DNA from: Streptosporangiaceae bacterium
GTDB taxonomy: Bacteria; Actinomycetota; Actinomycetes; Streptosporangiales; Streptosporangiaceae
Direction of reading: 5' to 3'
Assembly (NCBI GenBank): GCA_019246795.1
Contig: JAFAPY010000357.1
Span: 1-64,000 of the forward strand
Length of the DNA: 64,000 bases
A program made the translations under genes and the position numbers. Below, piece after piece: positions 25,019 through 33,659 of this stretch; the first letter of the stretch is position 1, and each line of letters begins with the position of its first letter. A model generated the notes under the pieces. The model did no database searches and had not been told where the DNA came from. It saw only the letters and a list, made by a program, of their open reading frames with translations.

Positions 25019-26815
25019 ATGGCCCAGGACGTTTTCCGAGGATTTGACGGCGAGCAGCCAGGTCGTGGCGTGCCGCTTTCCGGCGCGGGGAACCGCGGGG
25101 ACGGCCGCAGGCCGTGGCCGGAGGATGAGTGGGATGGCGGGGAGGAGGCGCTGGACGCACTGGTCGCCCAGGTAGACGCTGGCCGATACGACGCGCCGCC
25201 CGAGGACCCCATTGAGGAGCTGCTGGGCTGGATCGCGGATGCCGCGGCCGGGTTCGCGCCCGGTGGCATGGCGGAGGGGATGGGTCCGGGCCCGGTGCTG
25301 GCTGCTTTGGTGTACGGTGCGGCCGGGGAGGACGGCAAGGGCCTGGCGGCGCTGACCGGGGACCAGCTGCTCGGCCTGGCCGCCGCGGCGCGGCGGCTGG
25401 AGTCGCGGGCTGCGTGGACCCAGCTGGCCGCGGTCGCGGAGTTCGCCGCCCGCCGCGCGGCCGGGCCGCCCGGCCCGGCGCAGTTCGCCGCCGATGAGCT
25501 GGCCGCCGAGCTCGGCCTGACCTGGCAGGCCGCGGCCGACCAGATGGCGTACGCGTCGGCGCTGGCCGTCCGGCTGCCGCGGACTTTTGCGGCGCTGGCC
25601 GCGGGAAAGATTCACCCGGTGCACCTGCACATCATCGAGGACGAGACCCGGGTGCTGTCCGACGCCGACGCGGCGCAGGCGGACCAGGAGCTGGCGCAGG
25701 CGGCACCGGGCATGACGTGGGGGCAGCTGCGGTATGCCGCGCACCGTCTGGTGCTGCGGCTGGATCCGGACTCTGCGCGGCGGCGCAAGGAAGCCGCCCG
25801 CAACGACGCGCACGTGCGGCCGTTCCGGGAGCAGTCCGGTAACGGCGGGATGATCGGCCGGGAGCTGCCGGCTGATGAGGTGCTGGCCTCCTGGCAGCAC
25901 GTGGAGCAGCGGGCGCTGGACCTGCGCGCCGCGGGGATGGCGGGCAGCCTGCGGGAACTGCGGGTACGCGCCTGGCTGGACCTGCTGCAAGAACGCGACA
26001 GCCGCAGTACCCTGGCCGCCCAAAGCGGCGCCGGCTTTGCAGATGCCGGGCCTGAAGATGGCAGCCCGGACGCCGGCAGCGGCCAAGGCGTTAGCGGCCC
26101 GAGCGGCAGCGGCGGCGACAGCGGTCCCAGCGGAAGCCGCCCGGCCGGGACTTGCCCGCATGGCGCCGCTGGCGGGAACACCAGTCCGAGCCTGGCGGCG
26201 CTGGTGACGATCACGGTGCCGCTGGGCACGGTGGTGGGCCATTCCGCAGCTCCGGCAGATGTCGCCGGGTTCGGCCTGGCCGACCCGGACACCGCCCGTG
26301 ACCTGCTGGCCGCGGCCATCCGCGACTCGCGGACCCGCTGGTGCGTGACCGCCCTGCACCCCGACGGTACCGCCGCCGCGCATGGCTGCGCCGCCGGCCG
26401 ACACCACCCGCCGGCCCCTGGCGGCCCCGGGCCGCCCGGACCAGGAGCCGCGGAGTTCCTGGCCGGGCTGAAGATCAGGCTCCGCCCGGTGATCCGCGGC
26501 CCGTGCGACCACGGCCAGGCCGAGGACGGGTGCCGGCCCAGCCGCGCGCTGGCCCACCTGGTCCGCGCCCGCACCGCCCGGTGCGCCGCGCCCGGCTGCA
26601 GCAGACCCGCCGGGCGCTGCGACCTGGACCACACCACCGCCTGGGAGAACGGCGGCCGGACGTGCCAATGTGACCTGGCCCCGCTGTGCCGCCACCACCA
26701 CCGGTGCAAGCAAGCCGAAGGGTGGTCACTGCAACAACCGGAACCGGGCGTCCTAGTGTGGCGGACCCCAGCCGGACGGACCCACATCACCACGCCCACC
26801 GTCTACGACGTGTGA
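25019..26815 (+). CDS. DUF222 and HNH-endonuclease domain protein (REP13E12-like)
   Basis: A 598-residue protein. The N-terminal two-thirds is a helical DUF222 region. A low-complexity Gly/Ser/Pro-rich stretch follows at about residues 340-385. The C-terminal HNH motif contains CAAPGCSRPAGRCDLDHTTAW ending in APLCRHHHRCK, with cysteine pairs and histidines placed as in active HNH nucleases. Such proteins are multi-copy in actinobacterial genomes and related to the mycobacterial 13E12 repeat family, but their biological role is unsettled. There is no visible ribosome-binding site. The gene marks the edge of an accessory block between cgoX and hemE. Confidence 0.88.
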   Translation: MAQDVFRGFDGEQPGRGVPLSGAGNRGDGRRPWPEDEWDGGEEALDALVAQVDAGRYDAPPEDPIEELLGWIADAAAGFAPGGMAEGMGPGPVLAALVYGAAGEDGKGLAALTGDQLLGLAAAARRLESRAAWTQLAAVAEFAARRAAGPPGPAQFAADELAAELGLTWQAAADQMAYASALAVRLPRTFAALAAGKIHPVHLHIIEDETRVLSDADAAQADQELAQAAPGMTWGQLRYAAHRLVLRLDPDSARRRKEAARNDAHVRPFREQSGNGGMIGRELPADEVLASWQHVEQRALDLRAAGMAGSLRELRVRAWLDLLQERDSRSTLAAQSGAGFADAGPEDGSPDAGSGQGVSGPSGSGGDSGPSGSRPAGTCPHGAAGGNTSPSLAALVTITVPLGTVVGHSAAPADVAGFGLADPDTARDLLAAAIRDSRTRWCVTALHPDGTAAAHGCAAGRHHPPAPGGPGPPGPGAAEFLAGLKIRLRPVIRGPCDHGQAEDGCRPSRALAHLVRARTARCAAPGCSRPAGRCDLDHTTAWENGGRTCQCDLAPLCRHHHRCKQAEGWSLQQPEPGVLVWRTPAGRTHITTPTVYDV

Positions 26816-26877
26816 TCCGTTCGCCAGCCGACGGCGACGGGCTTCCGCGATGCCGGCGGGGCGGGCAGGATTTGCCT

Positions 26878-27615
26878 ATGCGGATTGCGCTTTTCGTCAC
26901 GTGCCTGGCGGACACGCTGTATCCGAGCGTGGGCCGGGCGACTGTGACGCTGCTGGAGCGCCTCGGCCATCAAGTGGAATTCCCGCAGGCCCAGACGTGC
27001 TGCGGCCAGATGCACGTGAACACCGGATACCAGAAGGAGGCGCTGCCGCTGGTCCGCCATTACGTCGAGACGTTCGAACGATGCGAGGTGATCGTGGCGC
27101 CGTCGGGCTCGTGCGTGGGGTCGGTCCGGCATCAGCATCCGATGGTGGCCAGGGGCCGCGGCGACGAGGCTCTCGCCCGGCGGGCCGAGGCGGTCGGGCA
27201 GCGCACGTTCGAACTGTCGCAGCTGCTGGTGGACGTGCTCGGGCTTGAGGACGTGGGAGCGTTCTACCCGCACCGTGTCACCTATCACCCGACCTGCCAC
27301 TCGCTGCGGATGCTGCGGGTCGGGGACCGCCCGCTGCGGCTGCTGCGCCACGTCGAAGGGCTGGATCTGGTGGAGCTGCCGGACGCGGAGGTCTGCTGCG
27401 GGTTCGGCGGCACGTTCGCGCTGAAGAACTCCGACATCTCCACCGCGATGCTGGCCGACAAGATGCGGAACGTGCTGGGCACCGGGGCCGAGGTCTGCTC
27501 GGCGGGCGACAGCTCCTGCCTGATGCACATCGGCGGCGGCCTGTCACGGCTGCGCGCCGGGGTCAAGACCGTGCACCTGGCCGAAATCCTGGCCGCCACC
27601 AAGGACGCCGCATGA
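26878..27615 (+). CDS. lutA: L-lactate utilisation protein LutA (CCG-domain Fe-S protein)
   Basis: A 245-residue LutA/LldE-type protein. Its two cysteine-rich CCG motifs are in TCCGQMHVNTGY and EVCCGFGGTFALK. It is a subunit of the LutABC complex that oxidises L-lactate to pyruvate. The start ATG at 26878 (MRIALFVTC) has GCAGGA upstream; the track's earlier start is inside the HNH gene. The stop overlaps an ATG (ATGA) that is now the start of only a lutB stub. Intact lutB lies 2.5 kb further on, after an opposing gene. Confidence 0.93.
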   Translation: MRIALFVTCLADTLYPSVGRATVTLLERLGHQVEFPQAQTCCGQMHVNTGYQKEALPLVRHYVETFERCEVIVAPSGSCVGSVRHQHPMVARGRGDEALARRAEAVGQRTFELSQLLVDVLGLEDVGAFYPHRVTYHPTCHSLRMLRVGDRPLRLLRHVEGLDLVELPDAEVCCGFGGTFALKNSDISTAMLADKMRNVLGTGAEVCSAGDSSCLMHIGGGLSRLRAGVKTVHLAEILAATKDAA

Positions 27616-27665
27616 CGACGTGCCTGGGCACGCCGACCTTCCCGCCCGGCGTGGGGCACCCTCGG
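27612..27665 (+). pseudogene. 5' stub of a second lutB copy
   Basis: The frame starting at the ATGA overlap reads MTTCLGTPTFPPGVGHPRR. The start of intact lutB at 30102 reads MTTAYLGMPTAPPGVGHLRG. Similarity stops at about 27662, where a 21-bp tandem repeat and the opposing glycosidase gene follow. The longer open frame (to 28127) is antisense to that gene and is not a protein. This is a remnant of a lutB 5' end. Confidence 0.8.
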
Positions 27666-27673
27666 CGCGCCCG

Positions 27674-27736
27674 GGCTCAGCTGGACGGCTCGGAGGCTCA
27701 GCTGGACGGCTCGGCGGCTCAGCTGGACGGCTCAGC
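27674..27736. repeat. Three tandem 21-bp repeats at the 3' end of the glycosidase gene
   Basis: Units beginning GGCTCAGCTGGACGGCTCGG occur at 27674-27694, 27695-27715 and 27716-27736, with single-base differences. The glycosidase gene's stop codon (27719-27721, minus strand) is inside the last unit. The array lies exactly between the lutB stub and the inserted gene. Confidence 0.88.
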
Positions 27737-29905
27737 GTGGGTGAGCCGGACGGTGACGGAACGGACCGTGCCCGGCAAGGTGACCGTGCCGGTCTGCTCG
27801 TCCACCGTTCCGGAGCTGGCGTGGGCGATGTTGTCCACAAAGGCGGGCAGCTGGAACAGCACCGGCCCGGCAGCCTGGCCGCCGCTGAGCGTCAGCGTGA
27901 CCGAGGCGCCGCTGGCACGGATGGTCAGCCCGAGGTGCTTCCCGTCCGTGGTCGGGAAGTTCGCCACGCTGATGACCTGGCCACCGCGCACCCAGCTGTC
28001 CGGCACGCCGCGCCCGACGACCAGGCTGCCGTCGGACCGCTGCGCGGCCAGCGAGTCGAGCAGCACCATGTTGGCGTTGGCAATGCCCCAGGCGTGCGGG
28101 CAGGAGCCGTTCCCGTTCTCCGGGTGAACGCCGATCCACGGCGAGCCCGGGTTGGGGAACTGCTGGCTTTCCCACCACGAATACGGCCCGTCCTGCCCGT
28201 TGGCGATCATGAACTGATAGCCCAAGATGCCCTGGTCCCGGTAATCGTTGCTGGCCAGGCCCCACTCGCCGTACCCGGCGTTGTAGGCAGTGCTGTAGTA
28301 CTGGGTCGGGTAGCCGCCGAACGTGTCCGGCGGCAGCTTGCCCGCCAGCCGGGCGAAGCCGTACCGGTACGTGGCGTCGATCAGGGTCAGGCCCGGACCG
28401 GACAGCGGCGCGCCGAACAAGTAGCCGTCCCATGCCCAGCGGCCGAACAGGAACGGCGCCGCCCAGTTGGCGTCCTCGGCGTTGGCGCAGCGGTTGTCGG
28501 TGTTCGGCTCGGTCATCGAGCAGGGCAGGTAGTTCAGCTGGTAGGCGGAGATCGTCGCGTCCAGCGTGGTGTTGACCACCGCCAGCAGGCTGTCGTACTC
28601 GGAGGCGGCCCAGGTCGCCTCGCTGGTGTTACCGACCTGCTCGGCGAGCCAGTGGTAGGCCCACAGGCCTGTCAGCGCCTCGTAGTTGTCGATCGTCCAG
28701 TAGCCGTTGGCGTCGACGTCGTTGGTCTTCTCCATGATCCCGCCGGGTCCGGTGCGGTCGGTGGCGATCAGGTGCGCGGCGTCCTTGATGCTCGGCTCGC
28801 TTGCCCCGCTGGGCCCTTCGGTGCTGAAGTTCGCCTTGACGAAGCCCAGGTCCCCGGTCTTGAGCAGGTAGATGGCCCAGACCCAGGGATAGGTCCACAC
28901 CCCGTCGGCGTACTGGGTCTGGGACCCGATCACGTACCGGGCGCGGTCCAGCAGCCCGTGCGCATCGGTGAAATAGCCCTGGGTGAACAGGTTGGCCAGG
29001 ATGCCGATGACGTCGTGGCTGAACTCCTTGTCATAGCCGTTGGCGCCGGTCTTCAGCTCTTCGCCGGCCCGGATGATCTGGGTGTAGATGAAACCCGTCT
29101 TGTAGGCGTCCACCAGCTGCTGGTCCGGAAGCTGCTGGATCTGGGCGATGCTGGCCAGCTGGCCGTTCCAGTACGTGGCCATGTGCGCGAAGTGCTGGTC
29201 GAAGCCCCCCGCGGCGACGACGGCGCTGTCGGACGGATACGGGTAGCTGCCGCCGAACTTGTCCGACGGCACCGCGTAGTCGTGGTTCACGGTGCCGTGC
29301 GGCGGCACCGTGTCCGGCGCTGAGTTCAGCGGGATCAGCCCGGCCGACGCTTCGGGGTCGATGGTGACCGGGCTGCCCGTCGGGTTGGTCACCTGCACCC
29401 GGCTGTAGATGATCACGAAGGCATCGCCGCCGATGGTCACGTCGTCGCCGAAGTTGGTGATTGAGATCGTGGCGCCGTCCCGGTGGAACGTCGTCACCAG
29501 CGCCGGCAGGTAGCCGTCGGCGTTGGCCCACGTAGTCGGGCTGTCGTCGTAGACGCCGTAGCCGTACGTCGTGCCGGTCACCGCAGCGGTGCTGCCGCTG
29601 CCCGGCCCGCCGCCCGGGCCGCTGGTGTCGACGAAGAAACTGCCGCCCAGGCAGGCCACCACCGCCTGGGTATTGCCCGCCCAGCCGATGACGCCCGCGT
29701 CGCCGAACGTCCCGTAGATCGTCTGGCCTCCGGTCGGCCCGTTCGCCGCGCAACTGTATGGCGCGGCCGTGGCCGCCGCAGCGGGCGCGGCCAGAGCCGG
29801 AGCCGTGCTCGCGGCGCCGGCGAGGGTCAGCGCGGCAGTCAGCATCACGACGACGCGCGCCCGGCCGATAAGGCGCGAGAATGCATGTTCAGGTGGCATT
29901 GCCAT
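27719..29905 (-). CDS. Secreted six-hairpin glycosidase-like protein
   Basis: A 728-residue protein with an N-terminal signal peptide. Basic residues (RLIGRARVVV) precede a hydrophobic core and an alanine-rich AAPAAAATA cleavage region near residue 45. A beta-rich domain (about 50-230) precedes a helical domain (about 240-640) with repeated Trp/Tyr-Gly segments such as DGVWTYPWVWAIYLL and CPHAWGIANANM. A C-terminal beta domain follows. This layout resembles alpha/alpha six-barrel glycoside hydrolases acting on extracellular polysaccharides. I cannot name the family or a certain catalytic pair. It lies opposite to and inside the lut operon, flanked by lut fragments. Confidence 0.72.
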   Translation of the reverse strand: MAMPPEHAFSRLIGRARVVVMLTAALTLAGAASTAPALAAPAAAATAAPYSCAANGPTGGQTIYGTFGDAGVIGWAGNTQAVVACLGGSFFVDTSGPGGGPGSGSTAAVTGTTYGYGVYDDSPTTWANADGYLPALVTTFHRDGATISITNFGDDVTIGGDAFVIIYSRVQVTNPTGSPVTIDPEASAGLIPLNSAPDTVPPHGTVNHDYAVPSDKFGGSYPYPSDSAVVAAGGFDQHFAHMATYWNGQLASIAQIQQLPDQQLVDAYKTGFIYTQIIRAGEELKTGANGYDKEFSHDVIGILANLFTQGYFTDAHGLLDRARYVIGSQTQYADGVWTYPWVWAIYLLKTGDLGFVKANFSTEGPSGASEPSIKDAAHLIATDRTGPGGIMEKTNDVDANGYWTIDNYEALTGLWAYHWLAEQVGNTSEATWAASEYDSLLAVVNTTLDATISAYQLNYLPCSMTEPNTDNRCANAEDANWAAPFLFGRWAWDGYLFGAPLSGPGLTLIDATYRYGFARLAGKLPPDTFGGYPTQYYSTAYNAGYGEWGLASNDYRDQGILGYQFMIANGQDGPYSWWESQQFPNPGSPWIGVHPENGNGSCPHAWGIANANMVLLDSLAAQRSDGSLVVGRGVPDSWVRGGQVISVANFPTTDGKHLGLTIRASGASVTLTLSGGQAAGPVLFQLPAFVDNIAHASSGTVDEQTGTVTLPGTVRSVTVRLTHAEPSS

Positions 29906-30012
29906 GGCTACCTCCGACTATTTTCGCGCTCACTACCCAGTGCGGGGCGACTCAAGACCACGATTCCGCACGAACTGTAACTATTCCGGAACTGAGCGGG
30001 CAGGATGTGCCC

Positions 30013-30105
30013 ATGCGGATTGCGCTTTTCATGGCCTGCCTGGCGGACACCGTCAAGACCGTGCACCGCGCCGACACCCTGGCCACCACCAAGGACGCGG
30101 CATGA
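30013..30105 (+). pseudogene. 30-codon internally deleted lutA remnant coupled to lutB
   Basis: The frame reads MRIALFMACLADT, matching the first 13 residues of LutA, then VKTVHRADTLATTKDAA, matching its last 17. The missing part is 645 bp (215 codons), so the frame is kept. The upstream GCGGGCAGGAT ribosome-binding region and the terminal ATGA overlap with lutB are also preserved. It cannot be a functional LutA. It may act as a leader peptide that delivers ribosomes to lutB. A TAACTA at about 29978 could be the local -10. Confidence 0.8.
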
Positions 30106-31667
30106 CGACGGCTTACCTGGGCATGCCGACCGCGCCGCCGGGCGTGGGGCACCTGCGCGGCGCCGACCGGTTCCCCGTCGCGGCCCGGCGCGCGCTGGCC
30201 AACACCCAGCTGCGCCACAACCTGGCGATGGCCACCGCGACCATCCGGGCCAAGCGGGCCGCGGTGGTCGGCGAGCTGGCCGACTGGGAGGAGCTACGCG
30301 CCGCCGGCCGGGCGGCCAAGGCCGGGGCCATGAGGCAGCTGGACCGGTATCTCACCCAGCTGGAGACCGCGGTCGGTGCGCACGGCGGGGTGGTGCACTG
30401 GGCCAGGGACGCGATTGAGGCCAACCAGATCGTGTCCGACCTGGTCGCTGCGACCGGGAGCCGGGAGGCCGTCAAGGTCAAGTCCATGGCGACCGACGAG
30501 ATCGGGCTGAACCAGGCGCTGGCAGCCGCCGGGATCACCGCGTACGAAACCGACCTGGCCGAACTCATCGTCCAGCTCGGCCACGACCGCCCGTCGCACA
30601 TCCTGGTGCCGGCCATCCACCGCAACCGCGCGGAGATCAGGGAGATCTTCCTGCGGGAGATGGCCGGCGTGGATCCAGGGCTGACCGACGAGCCGGCCGC
30701 GCTGGCCGAGGCCGCCCGCGTCTACCTGCGGCGCAGGTTCCTGTCCGCCCGGGTCGGCATCAGCGGCGCCAACTTCGCCATCGCCGAGACGGGCACGATC
30801 TGCGTGGTCGAGTCCGAGGGCAACGGCCGGATGTGCGTGACCCTGCCCGAGGTGCTGATTACAGTGATGGGCATCGAGAAGGTGCTGCCGAGCTGGGCGG
30901 ACCTCGCGGTGTTCCTGCAGCTGCTGCCGCGGTCCTCGACCGGGGAGCGGATGAACCCGTACACGTCCATGTGGACCGGGGTGACGCCGGGCGACGGCCC
31001 GCAGCAGTTCCATCTCGTGCTGCTCGACAACGGCAGGACCGCCGCGCTGGCCGACCCGGTCGGCCGCCAGGCCCTGCACTGCATCCGCTGCTCCGCCTGC
31101 CTGAACGTGTGCCCGGTCTACGAGCGGGTCGGGGGGCACGCGTACGGCTCGGTCTATCCCGGGCCGATCGGCGCGGTGCTCTCGCCGCAGCTGACCGGGG
31201 TGGAGGACAACGCGACCCTGCCGTTTGCCTCCTCGCTGTGCGGCGCCTGCTACGACGCCTGCCCGGTCAAGATCGACATCCCGTCGGTGCTGGTCCACCT
31301 GCGGGCCCGGCACGTGGAGGAAAAGCGGCAGGAGCGCCGGGTGCCGGGCGCCGAGGCGATCATGATGGCGGCGGCGTCCTGGGTGATGGCGAGGCCCGGC
31401 CGGTTCGCGGCCGCACAGCGGGCGGACCGGCTCGGGCGGGCGCTCGGCCGGCGCCGCGGCCGCATCGGCCGGCTGCCGCCGCCGCTGGCCCGGTGGACGC
31501 AGGCGCGGGACCTGCCCGTCCCGCCTGCGCAGACCTTCCGCCAGTGGTGGCGCGACGAGCACGGGAAGCCGCCGCCGGACACGCACCGGGAGCCGCACCG
31601 CGAGCACGGGAAGCCGCCGCCGGACACGCACCGGGAGCCGCACCGCGAGCACGGGAAGCGGTCGTGA
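30102..31667 (+). CDS. lutB: L-lactate utilisation iron-sulfur protein LutB
   Basis: A 521-residue protein. An N-terminal LUD domain (about 70-320) is followed by a ferredoxin-like domain. CIRCSACLNVCPVY and CGACYDACPVK provide cysteines for two 4Fe-4S clusters. It passes electrons within the LutABC lactate oxidation complex. The start at 30102 overlaps the mini-lutA stop (ATGA); the longer track start (29769) is antisense to the glycosidase gene. The C-terminus ends in two copies of a 15-residue basic repeat, not a usual part of the family. The stop overlaps the lutC GTG (GTGA). Confidence 0.93.
   Translation: MTTAYLGMPTAPPGVGHLRGADRFPVAARRALANTQLRHNLAMATATIRAKRAAVVGELADWEELRAAGRAAKAGAMRQLDRYLTQLETAVGAHGGVVHWARDAIEANQIVSDLVAATGSREAVKVKSMATDEIGLNQALAAAGITAYETDLAELIVQLGHDRPSHILVPAIHRNRAEIREIFLREMAGVDPGLTDEPAALAEAARVYLRRRFLSARVGISGANFAIAETGTICVVESEGNGRMCVTLPEVLITVMGIEKVLPSWADLAVFLQLLPRSSTGERMNPYTSMWTGVTPGDGPQQFHLVLLDNGRTAALADPVGRQALHCIRCSACLNVCPVYERVGGHAYGSVYPGPIGAVLSPQLTGVEDNATLPFASSLCGACYDACPVKIDIPSVLVHLRARHVEEKRQERRVPGAEAIMMAAASWVMARPGRFAAAQRADRLGRALGRRRGRIGRLPPPLARWTQARDLPVPPAQTFRQWWRDEHGKPPPDTHREPHREHGKPPPDTHREPHREHGKRS
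31558..31659. repeat. 45-bp in-frame tandem repeat in the lutB 3' end
   Basis: Two exact 45-bp units (31558-31602 and 31603-31647) and a 12-bp partial third encode EHGKPPPDTHREPHR twice and then EHGK. The unit keeps the frame and adds a Pro/His/Arg-rich tail to LutB. Exact identity points to recent duplication. Confidence 0.92.
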
Positions 31668-32329
31668 GCGCGCGCGAGGAGATCCTGGCCCGGATCCGCG
31701 CCGGGCTGGCCGGCGGCGAACCGCCCGGCCCGGGGCAGGGACCTGACAGCGACGGCGCCGGAAGCGGCCCGGGGATCTCCTTCCGCGCCCAGGGCCACCT
31801 TGAGCCCGACGCGCGGCTTGACCTGCTGGCCGAGCGGCTGGCCGACTACCGGGCCCTGGTCCGCCGGGCCTCGCCGGGCGAGCGGGGCGCCGCGATAGGC
31901 GCGGCCCTGGCCGACCGGGGCGCGCGGCGGCTGGTGGTGCCGCCCGGCCTGGACCTGGACCGGGCGGCGCTGCCCGCCGGCACCGAGATCGTGACCGACG
32001 ACGGCCTGTCCGCAGCCGAGCTGGACGCCGTCGACGGGGTGATCACCGGCGCGGCCGTGGCAATCGCCGAGACCGGAACCATCGTGCTGGACGGCTCGCC
32101 CGACCAGGGCCGCCGGGCGATCACCCTGGTGCCCGACTACCACCTGTGCATCGTCTGTGCCGGCCAGGTGGTGGAAATCGTGCCCGAGGCGGTGGCCCGC
32201 CTGGCCGAGCGGGCCGACCGCCCGCTGACCTGGATCAGCGGCCCGTCGGCCACCAGCGACATCGAGCTGAAGCGGGTGGAAGGCGTGCACGGCCCCCGCA
32301 CGCTGGAGGTCATCCTGGTCGGCCGCTGA
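31664..32329 (+). CDS. lutC: Lactate utilisation protein LutC (LUD domain)
   Basis: A 221-residue LUD-domain protein. [22 protein letters not shown] and the C-terminal [21 protein letters not shown] are the LutC signatures. It is the third subunit of the lactate-oxidising complex. The GTG start overlaps the lutB stop as GTGA. Its 3' end overlaps that of the convergent hemE by 20 bp. Residues 20-40 are a Gly/Pro/Asp-rich linker. Confidence 0.92.
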   Translation: MSAREEILARIRAGLAGGEPPGPGQGPDSDGAGSGPGISFRAQGHLEPDARLDLLAERLADYRALVRRASPGERGAAIGAALADRGARRLVVPPGLDLDRAALPAGTEIVTDDGLSAAELDAVDGVITGAAVAIAETGTIVLDGSPDQGRRAITLVPDYHLCIVCAGQVVEIVPEAVARLAERADRPLTWISGPSATSDIELKRVEGVHGPRTLEVILVGR

Positions 32330-33362
32330 GCCCGGATTCGGCGTGCACCAGGTCGGTCAGCCGGGCCAGCACGGCGGGATCGGTTTCCGGGAGCACGCCG
32401 TGACCGAGGTTGAACACGTGCCCCTCGGCGGTGCGCCCGCGCTCGACCACGTCGGTGGCGCGCTCCTTGATGACCTCCCACGGCGCCAGCAGGGCCGCCG
32501 GGTCCAGGTTGCCCTGCAGCGCCTTGCCAGGACCTACCCGCCGCGCCGCCTCGTCCAGCGGGACGCGCCAGTCGGCGCCGACCACGTCGGCGCCCGCCTC
32601 CGCCATCAGCCCGAGCACCTCACCGGTCCCGACGCCGAAGTGGATCCGCGGCACGCCCGCCGCCGCAAGCGCGGCGAAGATCCGGCTGGTGTGCGGCAGG
32701 ACCGCCTGCCGGTAGTCCTCCGCGCTGACCGCGCCGACCCAGGAGTCGAACAGCTGGATGGCCGCCGCGCCCGCGGCCACCTGCACCTGCAGGAAGGAGA
32801 TGGTGATGTCGGCAAGGCGGCCGAGCAGGGCGTGCCACAGCCCCGGGTCGCCGTACATCAGCGCCCTGGTGGTGTCGTGGTTCCGGGACGGGCCGCCTTC
32901 GATGAGGTAGGACGCGAGGGTGAACGGAGCACCCGCGAACCCGATCAGCGGACGGTCGCCGAGCTCGGCCAGGATCATCCGCACCGCTTGCGGGATGTAG
33001 GGCACGTCCCCGGCATCGAGGGGGCGCAGCCGGGCAAGGTCGGCAGACGTCCGCACCGGATCGTCCACCACCGGCCCGATTCCCGGCTTGATGTCGACGC
33101 CGACGCCCGCCGCGCGCAGCGGGACCATGATGTCGCTGAACAGGATCGCCGCGTCGACGTGGTACCTGCGCATCGGCTGCAGGGTGATCTCCGCGATCAT
33201 GTCGGGACGAGTGCAGGATTCGAGCATCGGGACGCCCGCGCGGACGCGCCGGTACTCCGGCAGCGAACGGCCTGCCTGCCGCATGAACCAGACCGGCGTG
33301 TAGGGAACCGGCTCCCGTCGGCAGGCGCGCAGGAACGGGGAATCGCGCGGGTGAACGGCCAT
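32310..33362 (-). CDS. hemE: Uroporphyrinogen decarboxylase
   Basis: A 350-residue cytoplasmic enzyme that converts uroporphyrinogen III to coproporphyrinogen III. Signatures are [16 protein letters not shown] near the N-terminus, the catalytic-aspartate region [30 protein letters not shown] and [12 protein letters not shown] at 33362 ([11 protein letters not shown]) is preferred over the track's 33410 because the extra residues are unlike homologues. It is on the same strand as cgoX and chdC, with an 8.8-kb accessory block between them. Confidence 0.95.
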   Translation of the reverse strand: MAVHPRDSPFLRACRREPVPYTPVWFMRQAGRSLPEYRRVRAGVPMLESCTRPDMIAEITLQPMRRYHVDAAILFSDIMVPLRAAGVGVDIKPGIGPVVDDPVRTSADLARLRPLDAGDVPYIPQAVRMILAELGDRPLIGFAGAPFTLASYLIEGGPSRNHDTTRALMYGDPGLWHALLGRLADITISFLQVQVAAGAAAIQLFDSWVGAVSAEDYRQAVLPHTSRIFAALAAAGVPRIHFGVGTGEVLGLMAEAGADVVGADWRVPLDEAARRVGPGKALQGNLDPAALLAPWEVIKERATDVVERGRTAEGHVFNLGHGVLPETDPAVLARLTDLVHAESGLSGRPG

Positions 33363-33442
33363 CCCATGGATCGTCTCACATCGCCGCGGACACGCCGCCC
33401 GAGGTCCCACGCAATGTCGTAGGCCCGTGCCACTATCGCAGG

Positions 33443-33643
33443 ATGACGCTCCTTTTCCGGAACTGCGCCGGATGCGGCGGGGAACAGCCGTTCGAGCAGT
33501 TCCACGCGGACCCCGTCGGCTGCCCCGATGTCCCGGACGGCGAGTGTGCGGAGTGGGGATGTATCGTGTGCGGAGAGGCGCTGATCATCGGCCTCCCACC
33601 CGGGGAGCCTGCCGTGAGCGAGGGCACGTCCAGGGCCGCGTGA
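33443..33643 (+). CDS. Small zinc-ribbon-like protein of unknown function
   Basis: A 66-residue frame with CAGC near the start and CIVC in the middle, separated by an acidic stretch ([15 protein letters not shown]). The arrangement suggests a four-cysteine zinc ribbon. It lies 16 bp upstream of the DUF3000 gene on the same strand. Small proteins of this pattern precede DUF3000 in other actinobacteria, as far as I recall. The ribosome-binding site is weak. Function unknown. Confidence 0.68.
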   Translation: MTLLFRNCAGCGGEQPFEQFHADPVGCPDVPDGECAEWGCIVCGEALIIGLPPGEPAVSEGTSRAA

Positions 33644-33659
33644 GACCGCAGAGGAGCGG

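Noticed and set aside
27612-28127. 171-residue plus-strand ORF after lutA
   Set aside because: Only its first 18 codons match lutB. The rest is the 21-bp repeat and antisense of the glycosidase-like gene.
25019-30105. Insertion sequence or integrase at the lut rearrangement
   Set aside because: No transposase, integrase or terminal inverted repeats were found around the glycosidase-like gene; the HNH protein is not a transposase.
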